Source: Oscillospiraceae bacterium (GTDB lineage: Bacteria > Bacillota > Clostridia > Oscillospirales > CAG-382). From it: DNA of 64,000 nucleotides. Positions 37,765 through 47,141 of the stretch are shown here, in pieces. A program made the translations under genes and the position numbers. The stretch spans positions 152,989-216,988 of the forward strand of contig SVSD01000001.1 in the NCBI GenBank assembly GCA_015064485.1. The letters run 5' to 3'. The notes beneath the pieces are model-generated. The model saw nothing but the letters and a program-made list of their open reading frames with translations. It was not told the origin of the DNA and ran no database searches. How positions within the stretch are numbered: the first letter of the stretch is position 1; each line of letters starts with the position of its first letter.

Positions 37765-37806
37765 ACTCCTTCAAAAAATATTTTCACAAATATTCTTTGA
37801 AGGAGT
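37765..37806 (-). terminator. Long terminator hairpin after uppP, covering the next ribosome site
   Basis: ACTCCTTCAAA..AATATTT pairs with its complement over about 19 bp with one mismatch and a small loop, followed on the minus strand by ATTTTT. The 3' arm contains the AAGGAG of the small downstream gene, so the structure would also hide that site. Confidence 0.8.
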
Positions 37807-37814
37807 TCTTATTT

Positions 37815-38681
37815 TTATGCAAGTATCATTCTTGCGGCAAAATAAATTATTACAATAATACCAAGCACGATTCTGTACCAACCGAACACTTTGAAATCGT
37901 GTTTTCGGATATATTCCATAAGGAACTTTATAACAAAAAGCGATACGGCAAACGCCACAAGCATTCCGAGTACAAGCATTATAACTTCGTCGGCACAGAA
38001 ACCGAATTCGAGATAATACTTAAGCACCTGTAATGCGGAAAGTCCGAACATTACGGGTACTGCAAGGAAGAAAGTAAACTCCGCCGCAGCTTTTCGGGAG
38101 ATGCCGATAATAAGGGAGCCGATGATTGTAGAACCTGAACGGGAAGTGCCGGGAATTATGGATAGTACCTGGAAAAGTCCTATCATAAGTGCGTGTTTAT
38201 ATGTAATTTCCGAAAGTTTTTCAACCTTTGGTCTTCGCTTTTTATTATAGTTTTCGATGACTATAAAACCGATACCGTAAACTATAAGCGCCGCCGCAAT
38301 AACAAAGGGAATTTCAAGATATTTGTCAAGGTCGAATATGAATTTACATATAACTGTGGCAATAACACCCGGAACACACGCCACAACCACTTTCATCCAC
38401 ATTGAAACAATATCTTTTTCAAGCTCGATCTCAAGCTTTCCATCATCTTTTTCAAACTTTAAGGGGCACATTTTATCAAAGAAAAACAGCACCACCGCAA
38501 GGATCGCGCCAAGCTGTATAACATCGATAAAAACTCTTGAAAACTCAGCGGAATTCGGGCCGATTTTTATTCTCAAAAATTCGTCTACCAAAAGCATATG
38601 CCCCGTACTGCTGACGGGAAGCCATTCCGTAACACCTTCAACTATTCCGAGGAAAATAACCTTTAAAGCCTCTATAAACAC
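37815..38681 (-). CDS. uppP: Undecaprenyl-diphosphatase (BacA/UppP)
   Basis: UppP removes a phosphate from undecaprenyl diphosphate so that the lipid carrier of cell-wall synthesis can be reused; overproduction gives bacitracin resistance. The 288 residues contain about eight membrane segments. The signatures EGVTEWLPVSSTGHMLL (15-31) and PGTSRSGSTI are present with the catalytic Glu, Ser, His and Arg. The start codon is GTG at 38681, with GGAG six bases upstream. It lies 3 bases after the YmdB-like gene, so the two form an operon. Confidence 0.97.
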   Translation of the reverse strand: MFIEALKVIFLGIVEGVTEWLPVSSTGHMLLVDEFLRIKIGPNSAEFSRVFIDVIQLGAILAVVLFFFDKMCPLKFEKDDGKLEIELEKDIVSMWMKVVVACVPGVIATVICKFIFDLDKYLEIPFVIAAALIVYGIGFIVIENYNKKRRPKVEKLSEITYKHALMIGLFQVLSIIPGTSRSGSTIIGSLIIGISRKAAAEFTFFLAVPVMFGLSALQVLKYYLEFGFCADEVIMLVLGMLVAFAVSLFVIKFLMEYIRKHDFKVFGWYRIVLGIIVIIYFAARMILA

Positions 38682-38684
38682 CTT

Positions 38685-39476
38685 TTACTCCTTTTTTGAA
38701 AGCACTTTTGCGCTAACAACGCATTTTTTATTTAAATCATATTCAAAGACCGCCCCGCAAAGCACACATTTTCCGTCTGCTTCTTCAAATCTTACGGGCA
38801 TTTTTGTTTTCAGTTTCTTTATCACAATATCTTTTCTTACACCGAGAACCGAATCATATACGCCGGTCATTCCAAGGTCTGTTATATATCCCGTTCCGTT
38901 TTGAAGAACCCTTGCGTCGTTTGTCTGTATATGGGTATGCGTTCCGAAAACTATATCTATCTTTCCGTCAAAATCGTATGCAAAGCCGAGTTTTTCGCTT
39001 GTCGCCTCGGCGTGGATATCGCATATTGAAATATCGTAAGCCCCCTTTTCCCTTTCGAGAATGTTTGAAGCACACTCAAACGGGCAAAGCTGACTTTCCA
39101 TATATACCGTTCCCAAAAGGTTCATACAAAGCACTTTCACTCCGCATATATCGAAAACTCCGTATCCGAAGCCCGGAGTGCCTTTCGGGTAATTTGCGGG
39201 GCGGAGCACCTTTTCGCAATCGTCAAGATAAGTATAGACCTCGCCTCTTCTGAAAACATGGTTTCCGGTTGTTATTATATCGGCGCCCGACATAAAAAGA
39301 AGCTGTGCCGAATCTTTTGTTATTCCGTTGCCGGGCGCTGAATTTTCGCCGTTGACAATACAGATATCGACATCTTCTTCCTTGCGGATTTGCCATAGAT
39401 TTTTGCGGATGTATTCAGAACCGTTTTTGCCAACAACATCTCCGACGGCAAGAATTTTTAAGATACCGTTTTTCAT
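38685..39476 (-). CDS. YmdB-like metallophosphoesterase (2',3'-cyclic phosphodiesterase type)
   Basis: The 263-residue protein belongs to the TIGR00282/YmdB group of calcineurin-like phosphoesterases. In Bacillus this enzyme hydrolyses 2',3'-cyclic nucleotides and affects biofilm formation. The metal ligands are visible in GDVVGKNG, NGENSAPGNGIT, TTGNHVFRR and GTHTHIQTND. The start ATG 39476 follows AAGGAG. It has a consensus promoter upstream and is cotranscribed with uppP. Confidence 0.92.
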   Translation of the reverse strand: MKNGILKILAVGDVVGKNGSEYIRKNLWQIRKEEDVDICIVNGENSAPGNGITKDSAQLLFMSGADIITTGNHVFRRGEVYTYLDDCEKVLRPANYPKGTPGFGYGVFDICGVKVLCMNLLGTVYMESQLCPFECASNILEREKGAYDISICDIHAEATSEKLGFAYDFDGKIDIVFGTHTHIQTNDARVLQNGTGYITDLGMTGVYDSVLGVRKDIVIKKLKTKMPVRFEEADGKCVLCGAVFEYDLNKKCVVSAKVLSKKE

Positions 39477-39505
39477 TTCTCCGCTCCTTTTTACCAATTA
39501 TCTAT

Positions 39506-39534
39506 ATTTTACCACCTTAAAAGGTTTTTTTCAA
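39506..39534 (-). promoter_or_regulatory. Promoter of the YmdB-like gene and uppP
   Basis: TTGAAA (39529-39534) and TAAAAT (39506-39511) are spaced by 17 bases on the minus strand. Confidence 0.8.
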
Positions 39535-39556
39535 GATGTTTTATTTACAAACATTC

Positions 39557-39585
39557 TTGCATATTGGAAGTTTTTATGATATAAT
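39557..39585 (+). promoter_or_regulatory. argH promoter
   Basis: TTGCAT (39557-39562) and TATAAT (39580-39585) are spaced by 17 bases, divergent from and close to the neighbouring promoter. No arginine-operator sequence was identified. Confidence 0.82.
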
Positions 39586-39624
39586 ATTTCAGTTAATTTT
39601 TTTGTAAAAGAGGAATATACATTT

Positions 39625-40998
39625 ATGGAAAAGATGTGGGCAGGCAGATTTGCCAAGGCTCTTGATAAAAAAGCCGACGATTTCAACTCGTCGATTGCAA
39701 CAGATAAAAGAATGTACCGCCAGGATATAACAGGATCTATGGCTCATGCCGCGATGCTCGGAAAACAGGGGATAATTTCGGAAGAAGAAAGCGAAAAGAT
39801 AATTGATGCTCTTTCTGTTATTCTTGAAGATATTGAGGAAGGAAGACTTGATATCGACCTTGAAGCGGAAGATATCCATATGTTTGTCGAATCGGTGCTT
39901 ACGAAAAGACTCGGCGATTTGGGTAAAAAGCTTCACACTGCAAGAAGCCGCAACGACCAGGTTGCAGTTGATATCCGCCTTTATTTAAGAGATGAAGCCG
40001 TCGAGATAATTTCGCTTATCAAAAAGCTTATTTCCGCCATCATCCTTCAGGCAAAGGAAAACACAAATGCAATAATGCCGGGATATACTCATCTTCAAAG
40101 AGCTCAGCCAATAACTTTTGCACATCAGATACTTGCCTATGGTATGATGCTTTCAAGAGATATAACCCGAATCGAGGACGCTGTGAAGAGAATGAACTAT
40201 TCTCCTCTCGGTTCTTGTGCCCTTGCAGGTACCACATATGATACAGACAGATATTTCGAAGCTGAAAAGCTCGGCTTTTCCGGTATCACTTTAAACAGTA
40301 TCGACGGTGTTTCCGACCGTGATTTCTGTATCGAGCTTATGGCAGCTTTTTCAACAATAATGATGCATCTTTCCCGTTTCTCCGAGGAAATAATCCTTTG
40401 GTCGTCCTGGGAATTCAAATTTATAGAGCTTGACGATTCCTTTACAACAGGCTCAAGCATTATGCCTCAGAAGAAAAATTCCGATATGGCAGAGCTTGTA
40501 AGAGGAAAGACCGGAAGAGTCTACGGCGACCTTTTCGCTCTTCTCACAACCCTTAAAGGTCTTCCCCTCGCATACAACAAGGATATGCAGGAAGACAAGG
40601 ACGCGATTTTCGATTCTGTTGATACGGTCAAGGCTTGTCTTGAAATTTTTGCTCCGATGGTCGAAACGATGCACACCATCCCCGAAAATATGTATAACGC
40701 TGCAGGCAAAGGCTTTATAAACGCGACTGACCTTGCAGACTACCTTGCAAAAAAAGGTATGCCCTTTAGAACCGCATATAAAACAGTAGGCGAGATCGTT
40801 GCCGAATGTATCGACAAAAACACAGTTCTTGACAAGCTTACCCTTAAAGAATACAAGGCTCATTCTGAACTTTTCGAAGACGACCTTTATAACGAAATTT
40901 CTCTCGAAACCTGCGTTGAAAAGAGAATTTCCGCAGGCGGCACCGGAAAAGCGTCTGTTATGACACAGATAGAATATCTTGAAAACACAATAAAATAA
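39625..40998 (+). CDS. argH: Argininosuccinate lyase
   Basis: ArgH splits argininosuccinate into arginine and fumarate, the last step of arginine synthesis. The 457 residues match the family. The fumarase/aspartase signature GSSIMPQKKNSD with the catalytic Ser and Lys lies near 270-285, and LHTARSRNDQVAVD and GYTHLQRAQPITFAH are in place. It stands alone, without argG, between its own promoter and terminator. Confidence 0.98.
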   Translation: MEKMWAGRFAKALDKKADDFNSSIATDKRMYRQDITGSMAHAAMLGKQGIISEEESEKIIDALSVILEDIEEGRLDIDLEAEDIHMFVESVLTKRLGDLGKKLHTARSRNDQVAVDIRLYLRDEAVEIISLIKKLISAIILQAKENTNAIMPGYTHLQRAQPITFAHQILAYGMMLSRDITRIEDAVKRMNYSPLGSCALAGTTYDTDRYFEAEKLGFSGITLNSIDGVSDRDFCIELMAAFSTIMMHLSRFSEEIILWSSWEFKFIELDDSFTTGSSIMPQKKNSDMAELVRGKTGRVYGDLFALLTTLKGLPLAYNKDMQEDKDAIFDSVDTVKACLEIFAPMVETMHTIPENMYNAAGKGFINATDLADYLAKKGMPFRTAYKTVGEIVAECIDKNTVLDKLTLKEYKAHSELFEDDLYNEISLETCVEKRISAGGTGKASVMTQIEYLENTIK

Positions 40999-41001
40999 AA
41001 C

Positions 41002-41027
41002 AAAAGGCGGTTTTTACCGCCTTTTCC
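41002..41027 (+). terminator. Terminator after argH
   Basis: AAAAGGCGGT pairs with ACCGCCTTTT around a TTTT loop. Confidence 0.9.
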
Positions 41028-41141
41028 ATTTACATTTCCGTTACAATTTGTTTATAGAAAATATATCAAAAAAACAGCTCCTTTTCACTTAACACACATT
41101 TTTGAAACACATTTATATGTGATAATGTTATCGCTTTTTAA

Positions 41142-41156
41142 TGTGCCTTCATAAGG
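41142..41156. other. Short palindrome before the efflux operon
   Basis: TGCCTT-CAT-AAGGCA lies about 35 bases before the adaptor start. A second one, CACAT-TTAT-ATGTG, lies at about 41107-41120 near a TTGAAA hexamer. Either may be an operator; I cannot assign a clear promoter here. Confidence 0.4.
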
Positions 41157-41190
41157 CATCATTTTATAAATTTATCATACGGAGGACAAT

Positions 41191-42987
41191 ATGAACCAAA
41201 CTACGGCAAAAAAGGCTTCAAAGAAAAAGATGCCGAAATGGCTGAAAACACTTTTGATACTTGTAATAATCATTGCAATTCTTGCAGCATCAGGCATTGC
41301 TCTTTCCTTTTTCGGAATATTTGATATGATTTTTGCAAAAGGAGCCGCAGGCGCTTTAAGCAGTTTTAATTACTATACCGTATCAAAAAGAGATATCGTT
41401 ACAACACTTACGGGTACAGGAACACTTCAGCCCTGCGATTCCTACACAATAACCGCAACCGTTTCGGGAGACATCCTTTCGGCGGACTTTGAAGAAATGC
41501 AAAAAGTAAACGAGGATGATGTGCTTTATGTTGTGGATTCGTCAGATGTCCGTGATGATATAGCAGAAAAACTTGAGGATGTTGAGGAAGCCCTTGACGA
41601 TCTTAACGAAAAAAAGGAAGAGTTCGAAGACCTCAATATAGTTTCAGAATTTGAGGGAACTGTTCGTGAGCTTTATCCCGAAGAAGGCGACAACCTTTCA
41701 AACGGATCGAAGATCGCATATATAGTCGATACCGAAACGATGCTTCTTGATATCCCCTTTTTCGCCGTCAATACAGATTATATTTCAAACGGCTGTGAAG
41801 CAAAAGTTACTTTCTCTTCCACAGGCGAAATCCTTTCGGGAAAAGTAACGGAAATCTCAAATCTTACAAGCACAAACTCAAACGGCTCTACGGTAAGAAA
41901 CATAACTATAGCTGTCAAAAACCCCGGCGGTATTACCTTCGGTATGCAAGCATATGCAAGCGTTTGCGGCACAAACGGTATAGTTTATGACTGTGCAGGA
42001 CAAGGAAGCTTTAAATACAACGAGGAAGAAACACTTCTTGCAGAATATTCGGGCGAACTTGAAGCTCTTTACATAAAAGAGGGTGACAGAGTTAAAAAAG
42101 ATCAGATAATCGGAAAGATCTCCTCTGAAAATCTTGATAAGCAGATAGAACAGCTCGAAAAAGCTTATGAAAATCAGAAAAAATCCCTTGATGACCTTTA
42201 TGACAGACTTGATGACTACACAATAAGAGCCCCCATCTCGGGCACTATCGTTCAGAAGAACTACAAGGCTCTTGATACTATCGGCTCAAGCTCGATGTCC
42301 TCTACCACATCCCTTGCAATTATTTATGATATGTCAAAGCTTACATTTGAGCTTTCCATCGACGAGCTTGACCTTTCTCTTATAGAAGTAGGACAGAAGG
42401 TTGAAATAACCTCGGATTCTATCTCCAATATAAGATTTGAAGGCGTAGTTTCCAAAAAGAGTATTGTCGGAACATCCTCCGGCGGAACTACCGTTTACCC
42501 TGTAACCGTCGAAATAGAAGGAAATGATACTCTTCTCCCCGGTATGAATGTAAATGCGGAAATCGTTATCAGCAGTACGGAAGATGTACTTGCAGTACCC
42601 GTTTCTGCTGTCAGCCGAGGCAACAAAATTGAAATTATAAAAGGTGCGCTTCCCGAAAGCGCAAACGGAAGACCGCAAGGATTGCTTTCCTCAAAGCCCG
42701 AAACCGAATCTGTAAGCGTTGAGCTTGGTGCAAGCGATGAAGATTACATAGAGATCAAATCGGGTCTTTCCGAAGGCGACATTATCGTTTACGAAGTGAA
42801 AAATGTTACTCAGAACGGTATGGCTGCTATGATGGGTATGATGGGCAGTATGGGCGGTATGTCCGGCGGAATGCCCTCGGGTATGCCGAGCGGAATGGGA
42901 AGCGGCGGTATGTCGTCGGGACAAAGACCTTCCGGAAATATGGGCGGCATGGGCGGCAATATGGGAACACGCCCCGCCGGCAGATAA
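41191..42987 (+). CDS. MacA/HlyD-type export adaptor with Met/Gly-rich tail
   Basis: The 598-residue protein is a membrane-fusion adaptor with one membrane segment (about 18-42). Two lipoyl-like halves are visible (TGTLQPCDSYTITATVSGDI and the later IRAPISGTIVQKN), flanking coiled-coil stretches, and a beta-barrel part follows. In Gram-positive relatives such adaptors work with MacB-type ABC exporters. The last 55 residues are a low-complexity tail of Gly, Met, Ser and Pro. The start ATG 41191 follows GGAGG. The ABC ATPase gene starts 14 bases downstream. Confidence 0.9.
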   Translation: MNQTTAKKASKKKMPKWLKTLLILVIIIAILAASGIALSFFGIFDMIFAKGAAGALSSFNYYTVSKRDIVTTLTGTGTLQPCDSYTITATVSGDILSADFEEMQKVNEDDVLYVVDSSDVRDDIAEKLEDVEEALDDLNEKKEEFEDLNIVSEFEGTVRELYPEEGDNLSNGSKIAYIVDTETMLLDIPFFAVNTDYISNGCEAKVTFSSTGEILSGKVTEISNLTSTNSNGSTVRNITIAVKNPGGITFGMQAYASVCGTNGIVYDCAGQGSFKYNEEETLLAEYSGELEALYIKEGDRVKKDQIIGKISSENLDKQIEQLEKAYENQKKSLDDLYDRLDDYTIRAPISGTIVQKNYKALDTIGSSSMSSTTSLAIIYDMSKLTFELSIDELDLSLIEVGQKVEITSDSISNIRFEGVVSKKSIVGTSSGGTTVYPVTVEIEGNDTLLPGMNVNAEIVISSTEDVLAVPVSAVSRGNKIEIIKGALPESANGRPQGLLSSKPETESVSVELGASDEDYIEIKSGLSEGDIIVYEVKNVTQNGMAAMMGMMGSMGGMSGGMPSGMPSGMGSGGMSSGQRPSGNMGGMGGNMGTRPAGR

Positions 42988-43000
42988 CGGAGTTTCTTAT

Positions 43001-43756
43001 ATGCAAGAACTTATAGTATTTGATCACATATTTAAAATATACGAAATGGGCGACACGCAGGTAAGGGCCGCCGATGATATCTCGTTCAAGATAAACAAAG
43101 GCGAATTTGTCGCCATCGTCGGTCAGTCGGGCTCGGGTAAATCCACCTGTATGAACATAATAGGTCTTCTTGATGTGCCTACCTCGGGAAGCTACTTTCT
43201 CGGCGGCGAGGATGTAAGCCATATGAACGACAACGCCCTTGCAAAAATACGAAACCGTATGCTCGGTTTTATTTTCCAGCAATACAATCTTATTCCGAAG
43301 CTTACTGTAATCGAGAATGTTGAACTCCCTCTTTTATATGCGGGAATTTCAAAATCCAAGCGCAGAAAAATGGCGCTTGATGCCCTTGAAAAAGTAGGCC
43401 TTTCCGACAAGGCAAAAAATCTCCCTTCTCAGCTTTCGGGCGGTCAGCAGCAAAGAGCGTCGATTGCCCGTGCCCTTGCGGGAAACCCTTCCGTTATCCT
43501 TGCGGATGAACCTACAGGTGCACTCGATTCAAGAACAGGCAGAGAAGTGCTTGAATTTCTACAAAAGCTCCATTCCGAGGGAAACACAATCGTTCTTATC
43601 ACTCACGATAATTCTATAGCAGTAAAGGCACAGCGTATAATCCGTCTTCAGGACGGCAAGGTGGTTTTCGACGGTCCGTCACATCTTCCTGAGGCCGTAG
43701 TTAACCCGGATGTCCCGATAGAGCTTCAGAAAAACGAAAAAGGAGGGGATGAGTAA
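43001..43756 (+). CDS. MacB-type ABC transporter ATPase
   Basis: The 251-residue ATPase has Walker A GQSGSGKST (41-49), the Q-loop QQYNLIPKLTV, signature LSGGQQQRASIARAL and Walker B VILADEPTGALD. It belongs to the LolD/MacB group that powers FtsX-like permeases, usually for export of peptides or antibiotics or for envelope stress. It is translationally coupled to the permease: its stop and the next start share one base. Confidence 0.96.
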   Translation: MQELIVFDHIFKIYEMGDTQVRAADDISFKINKGEFVAIVGQSGSGKSTCMNIIGLLDVPTSGSYFLGGEDVSHMNDNALAKIRNRMLGFIFQQYNLIPKLTVIENVELPLLYAGISKSKRRKMALDALEKVGLSDKAKNLPSQLSGGQQQRASIARALAGNPSVILADEPTGALDSRTGREVLEFLQKLHSEGNTIVLITHDNSIAVKAQRIIRLQDGKVVFDGPSHLPEAVVNPDVPIELQKNEKGGDE

Positions 43757-44940
43757 TGGGTATTTTCCAGTCTTTTATTCTCGCCCTCAAAAGCCTTTTA
43801 AACAACAAGATGCGTGCATTTCTTACGATGCTCGGTATAATTATCGGTGTCGGCGCCGTAATTCTTATAATGAGTCTCGGAAACGGTATGACTTCGGATA
43901 TCAGCTCAACCTTTGAAAGTATGGGAACAAAAACGCTTACTGTCACCCTTACGGGCAGAGGCTCAACAAGAAGCTTTTCTGAGGACGATATGTTCGAATT
44001 TGTCGAAGAAAACAGGCAATATATCGAGGCCTTCTCTCCCACAGTTTCAACAAGCGGAACCGTAAGACCGACTGGCTGGACCGAGGATCTTTCAACCTCA
44101 ATAACCGGTGTCGGAGAAGAATGGCTTACTGTTAAAAATTATGAAACCGAAGATGGAAGATTTATTTCCTATGTCGACTGCAAGACAAGAGCAAAGGTTT
44201 GCTATGTGGGAGCTTACTATAACACAAAAGAGGTTTACGACGGAAACGCTGTCGGAAGCAGAATCAAGATAAACGGCGATATATATACAATAATCGGCGT
44301 CTGCGACGCTATTTCGGAAGCGGTCGACGAAGACAGTTCGGATAACTTTATGGTTATTCCCTATACCGTCGCATCAAGACTTTCGCGCAGAAGAACCGTA
44401 AGCAACTATACTCTGCTTGCATCAAGCGACGAGAATGTTGAAATAGCAAAACAGCTTACTTTAAACAGACTTTACAAAACATACGAAGATGAGAATGCCT
44501 ACGCTGTCGGTGCCCTTGCCGAAATGCTTGATATGCTGACAGATCTTCTCGATACTCTGGTGCTTGTTATTGCAGCAATTGCGGCAATCTCCCTTCTTGT
44601 CGGCGGTATCGGAATTATGAATATTATGCTTGTTTCGGTAACAGAAAGAACAAGGGAAATAGGTATACGAAAAGCCCTCGGTGCAAAGAAGAGAGATATC
44701 AAGCTTCAATTTGTAATCGAGGCGATGACAACAAGTCTTATCGGCGGAATTTTCGGCATTGCTTTTGGAATTGTTGGCGCAAATATTGCAGGCAAGCTAC
44801 TTTCGATGCAGGCTGTTCCTTCCCTTTCCTCCATCCTTCTTTCAGTAGGTATTTCGGTCGGTATCGGCGTATTGTTCGGATATCTTCCTGCAAACAAAGC
44901 GGCAAATCTCAATCCTATTGATGCTCTCAGACACGATTAA
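43756..44940 (+). CDS. MacB/FtsX-type ABC transporter permease
   Basis: The 394-residue protein has the MacB layout: a first membrane segment (about 18-40, FLTMLGIIIGVGAVILIMSLG), a large extracellular domain (about 45-255) and three C-terminal membrane segments with VSVTERTREIGIRKALGAKKRDI at the coupling site. Together with the adaptor and ATPase it forms a complete three-part exporter of unknown substrate. It is followed 28 bases later by the SLH gene, which may be a surface partner. Confidence 0.95.
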   Translation: MGIFQSFILALKSLLNNKMRAFLTMLGIIIGVGAVILIMSLGNGMTSDISSTFESMGTKTLTVTLTGRGSTRSFSEDDMFEFVEENRQYIEAFSPTVSTSGTVRPTGWTEDLSTSITGVGEEWLTVKNYETEDGRFISYVDCKTRAKVCYVGAYYNTKEVYDGNAVGSRIKINGDIYTIIGVCDAISEAVDEDSSDNFMVIPYTVASRLSRRRTVSNYTLLASSDENVEIAKQLTLNRLYKTYEDENAYAVGALAEMLDMLTDLLDTLVLVIAAIAAISLLVGGIGIMNIMLVSVTERTREIGIRKALGAKKRDIKLQFVIEAMTTSLIGGIFGIAFGIVGANIAGKLLSMQAVPSLSSILLSVGISVGIGVLFGYLPANKAANLNPIDALRHD

Positions 44941-44968
44941 AGCAACATATTTGAAAGGAAATAAATTT

Positions 44969-46834
44969 ATGAAAAGAATAATCGGCATATTGCTTGCGGC
45001 AATTCTTATTATACCTTCGCTTACAGGTGCGTTTGCCGTCGAAAAAAGCGCAGGTCTCGCCGAAGACAAAATAATAAAAATAGTCGGCGCTCTTGAGATA
45101 ATGCAGGGCGATGAAAACGGCAATCTCAATCTTGAAAAAGAAGTTACAAGAGCAGAATTTGTAAAAATGGCAATAAGTGCTTCCCAATATAAGGATGAAG
45201 CGGATGTTAAACCCCCGTATTCCATTTTCCCCGATGTACAGTCAAGCCATTGGGCATCAGGATATATAAAAACCGCGGTAAGCTCAGGTCTTGTAAACGG
45301 TTATCTTGACGGAACATTCCGTCCCTCGGGTTATGTAAAGCTTGAAGAAGCTGTAACCGTAACCCTGAAGCTTTTAGGCTATTCCGACAGCGATTTTACA
45401 GGCTCCTATCCCGACGGTCAGATATCAAAATACCGCAGTCTTAAGATTGATACAAACATCTCTGCAAAAACAGGTGACATTCTTACCCGCCGCGAATGTA
45501 TGTATCTTTTGTATAACGCCCTTTGCACATATACAAAAAGCGGAAAAGGCTACGGAGAAACATTGGGCTATACCGCCGACAAATACGGAAATATAGATTA
45601 TCTTGCTCTTATGGAAAAGGATAAGGAAGGTCCGTATATCGTTTCGGGTGACGACTGGATCGCAAAACTCGGTTTTGATGCGGCAGACACAGAATACTAC
45701 ACAGACAGCAAAAAGGTTTCACAGGATGTAATAAAAGACAACGATGTAATATACTGGTCAAATTCTTTTAAGACGGTCTGGGTATATTCCGATAAAGTTA
45801 CCGGTGTTCTTGAAGGCATTTCTCCGAATCCCGCATCCCCGAGTGCTGTTACCGTTGCCGGAAATTCTTATGATATCGAAACCGAACAGGCAAAAGTTGC
45901 CTTCGGAGGAAAAGGCTCGTTTGAAATAGGAGATACGGTAACCATTCTCCTCGGCGAATCGGGCATTGTAGCTGCAAAGAACCCCGAAACAGTTTCGGAT
46001 GAATTTTTCGGGCTCTCCACATCCGTAGAAAGAAAAGAATATACTTACGGCGGAAAAACATATTCCGACTATTATGTAAATGTTTCCTCCTTTGACGGAA
46101 AGACACACAGCATAAAAACCGAAGATCCGGATTTTCAAACAGGAATTCTTGTAAGAGTGAATTATTCGGGCGGAGAAATGACAGCAAAGCCTTATTCCCA
46201 GAAATATAATTCCGTAAATGATCTTATTCTTGCCGTAAAAGAAGACAGAATAGCGGAAAATGCCGTAATTGTCGATTATTTCGGCAAAAGCTATGTAACC
46301 ACATACCCCGCCCGCCTTAAGGAAATTTCAATAAATGCACAAAATGTAGCATACTATAATATAAATTCAAACGGCTTTGTTGACTATTTGCTGCTGAAGG
46401 ATGCAACGGGCGATTGTCATTCCTACGGCGTTATCTTTAAATACAAGGGGAATACATCCTTTTTGACAAGCTCTAAAAACAGCAGTATTTCAAACTACAG
46501 CAATCTTTCATCCGGCGTTGTAAAAGTAAAATATGACGGAAATGAAGCCGACAATATTTCCTGGCTTCCGGAGATGACAATAGATTCTATCGACAACGGC
46601 AAAGTCAACTTCCTCGGAAAGACATACAAGGTTTGGGATTATGCCGAATGTTTTGTCCTTGAACAGAAAACATATTCCGCAAACAAATCCTCGGATAAAT
46701 CCATGAGTGAAATAATCGAGCAGGTATCTTTCGACAGAATCGACACAATTCTTAAGGGCGACGAATATACTGTTATGGGATATTATGATAATACAGGAAT
46801 CATCCGGGTTCTTGTGGCTCAAAAGAATTTCTGA
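44969..46834 (+). CDS. SLH-domain surface protein
   Basis: The 621-residue product begins with a signal peptide (about 1-22; GAFA cut site) and carries SLH-type repeats at about 25-190, with the typical motifs EVTRAEFVKMA, FPDVQSSHWASGYIKTAVSSGLVNGYLDGTFRPSG and TRRECMYLLYNAL. I cut the repeat motif to its key residues. The remaining 430 residues are beta-rich. SLH domains bind pyruvylated wall polysaccharides, so the protein should sit on the wall. The start at ATG 44969 follows AAAGGA. It may be secreted or controlled by the exporter encoded upstream. Confidence 0.92.
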   Translation: MKRIIGILLAAILIIPSLTGAFAVEKSAGLAEDKIIKIVGALEIMQGDENGNLNLEKEVTRAEFVKMAISASQYKDEADVKPPYSIFPDVQSSHWASGYIKTAVSSGLVNGYLDGTFRPSGYVKLEEAVTVTLKLLGYSDSDFTGSYPDGQISKYRSLKIDTNISAKTGDILTRRECMYLLYNALCTYTKSGKGYGETLGYTADKYGNIDYLALMEKDKEGPYIVSGDDWIAKLGFDAADTEYYTDSKKVSQDVIKDNDVIYWSNSFKTVWVYSDKVTGVLEGISPNPASPSAVTVAGNSYDIETEQAKVAFGGKGSFEIGDTVTILLGESGIVAAKNPETVSDEFFGLSTSVERKEYTYGGKTYSDYYVNVSSFDGKTHSIKTEDPDFQTGILVRVNYSGGEMTAKPYSQKYNSVNDLILAVKEDRIAENAVIVDYFGKSYVTTYPARLKEISINAQNVAYYNINSNGFVDYLLLKDATGDCHSYGVIFKYKGNTSFLTSSKNSSISNYSNLSSGVVKVKYDGNEADNISWLPEMTIDSIDNGKVNFLGKTYKVWDYAECFVLEQKTYSANKSSDKSMSEIIEQVSFDRIDTILKGDEYTVMGYYDNTGIIRVLVAQKNF

Positions 46835-46845
46835 TATTAAAAAAG

Positions 46846-46872
46846 AAGAACCCTCAAGGGTTCTTTCTTTTT
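46846..46872 (+). terminator. Terminator after the SLH gene
   Basis: AAGAACCC pairs with GGGTTCTT around a small loop, followed by a run of T. Confidence 0.88.
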
Positions 46873-46997
46873 CCGTTTAATAAGTTACCTGCTAACACTT
46901 TTATGTTTGTTGTTTTTGCTGTTTCCGACAAAAAATGCTCAGTATTTTTAGTTTTATTGTACAAACATCCGAATTCAAAAAAATTGCATTTTCGACA

Positions 46998-47026
46998 TTG
47001 ACAAACACATTTTTGAGGTATATAAT
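46998..47026 (+). promoter_or_regulatory. pflB promoter
   Basis: Perfect TTGACA (46998-47003) and TATAAT (47021-47026) are spaced by 17 bases. The leader to pflB is about 110 bases. The gap from 46873 to 46997 is AT-rich and I see nothing more in it. Confidence 0.92.
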
Positions 47027-47027
47027 G

Positions 47028-47041
47028 ATAATGACCATTAT
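47028..47041. promoter_or_regulatory. Palindrome at the pflB transcription start
   Basis: ATAATG-AC-CATTAT is a near-perfect palindrome directly downstream of the -10. Its place suggests a repressor operator; it resembles the GATAATG units of Fur-family sites but is too short to assign. It does not match the Rex consensus. Confidence 0.45.
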
Positions 47042-47141
47042 AATGTATTTAATTTAATGGACATTTTCAAAAACAATATATAGTGTTTATATATATTTAA
47101 AGCCACAATATAGGCGTAAAAAACACTGGAAGGAGAAAATT

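Noticed and set aside
47028-47041. Rex (NADH-sensing) operator at pflB
   Set aside because: The palindrome does not contain the TTGTTAA half-sites of Rex.
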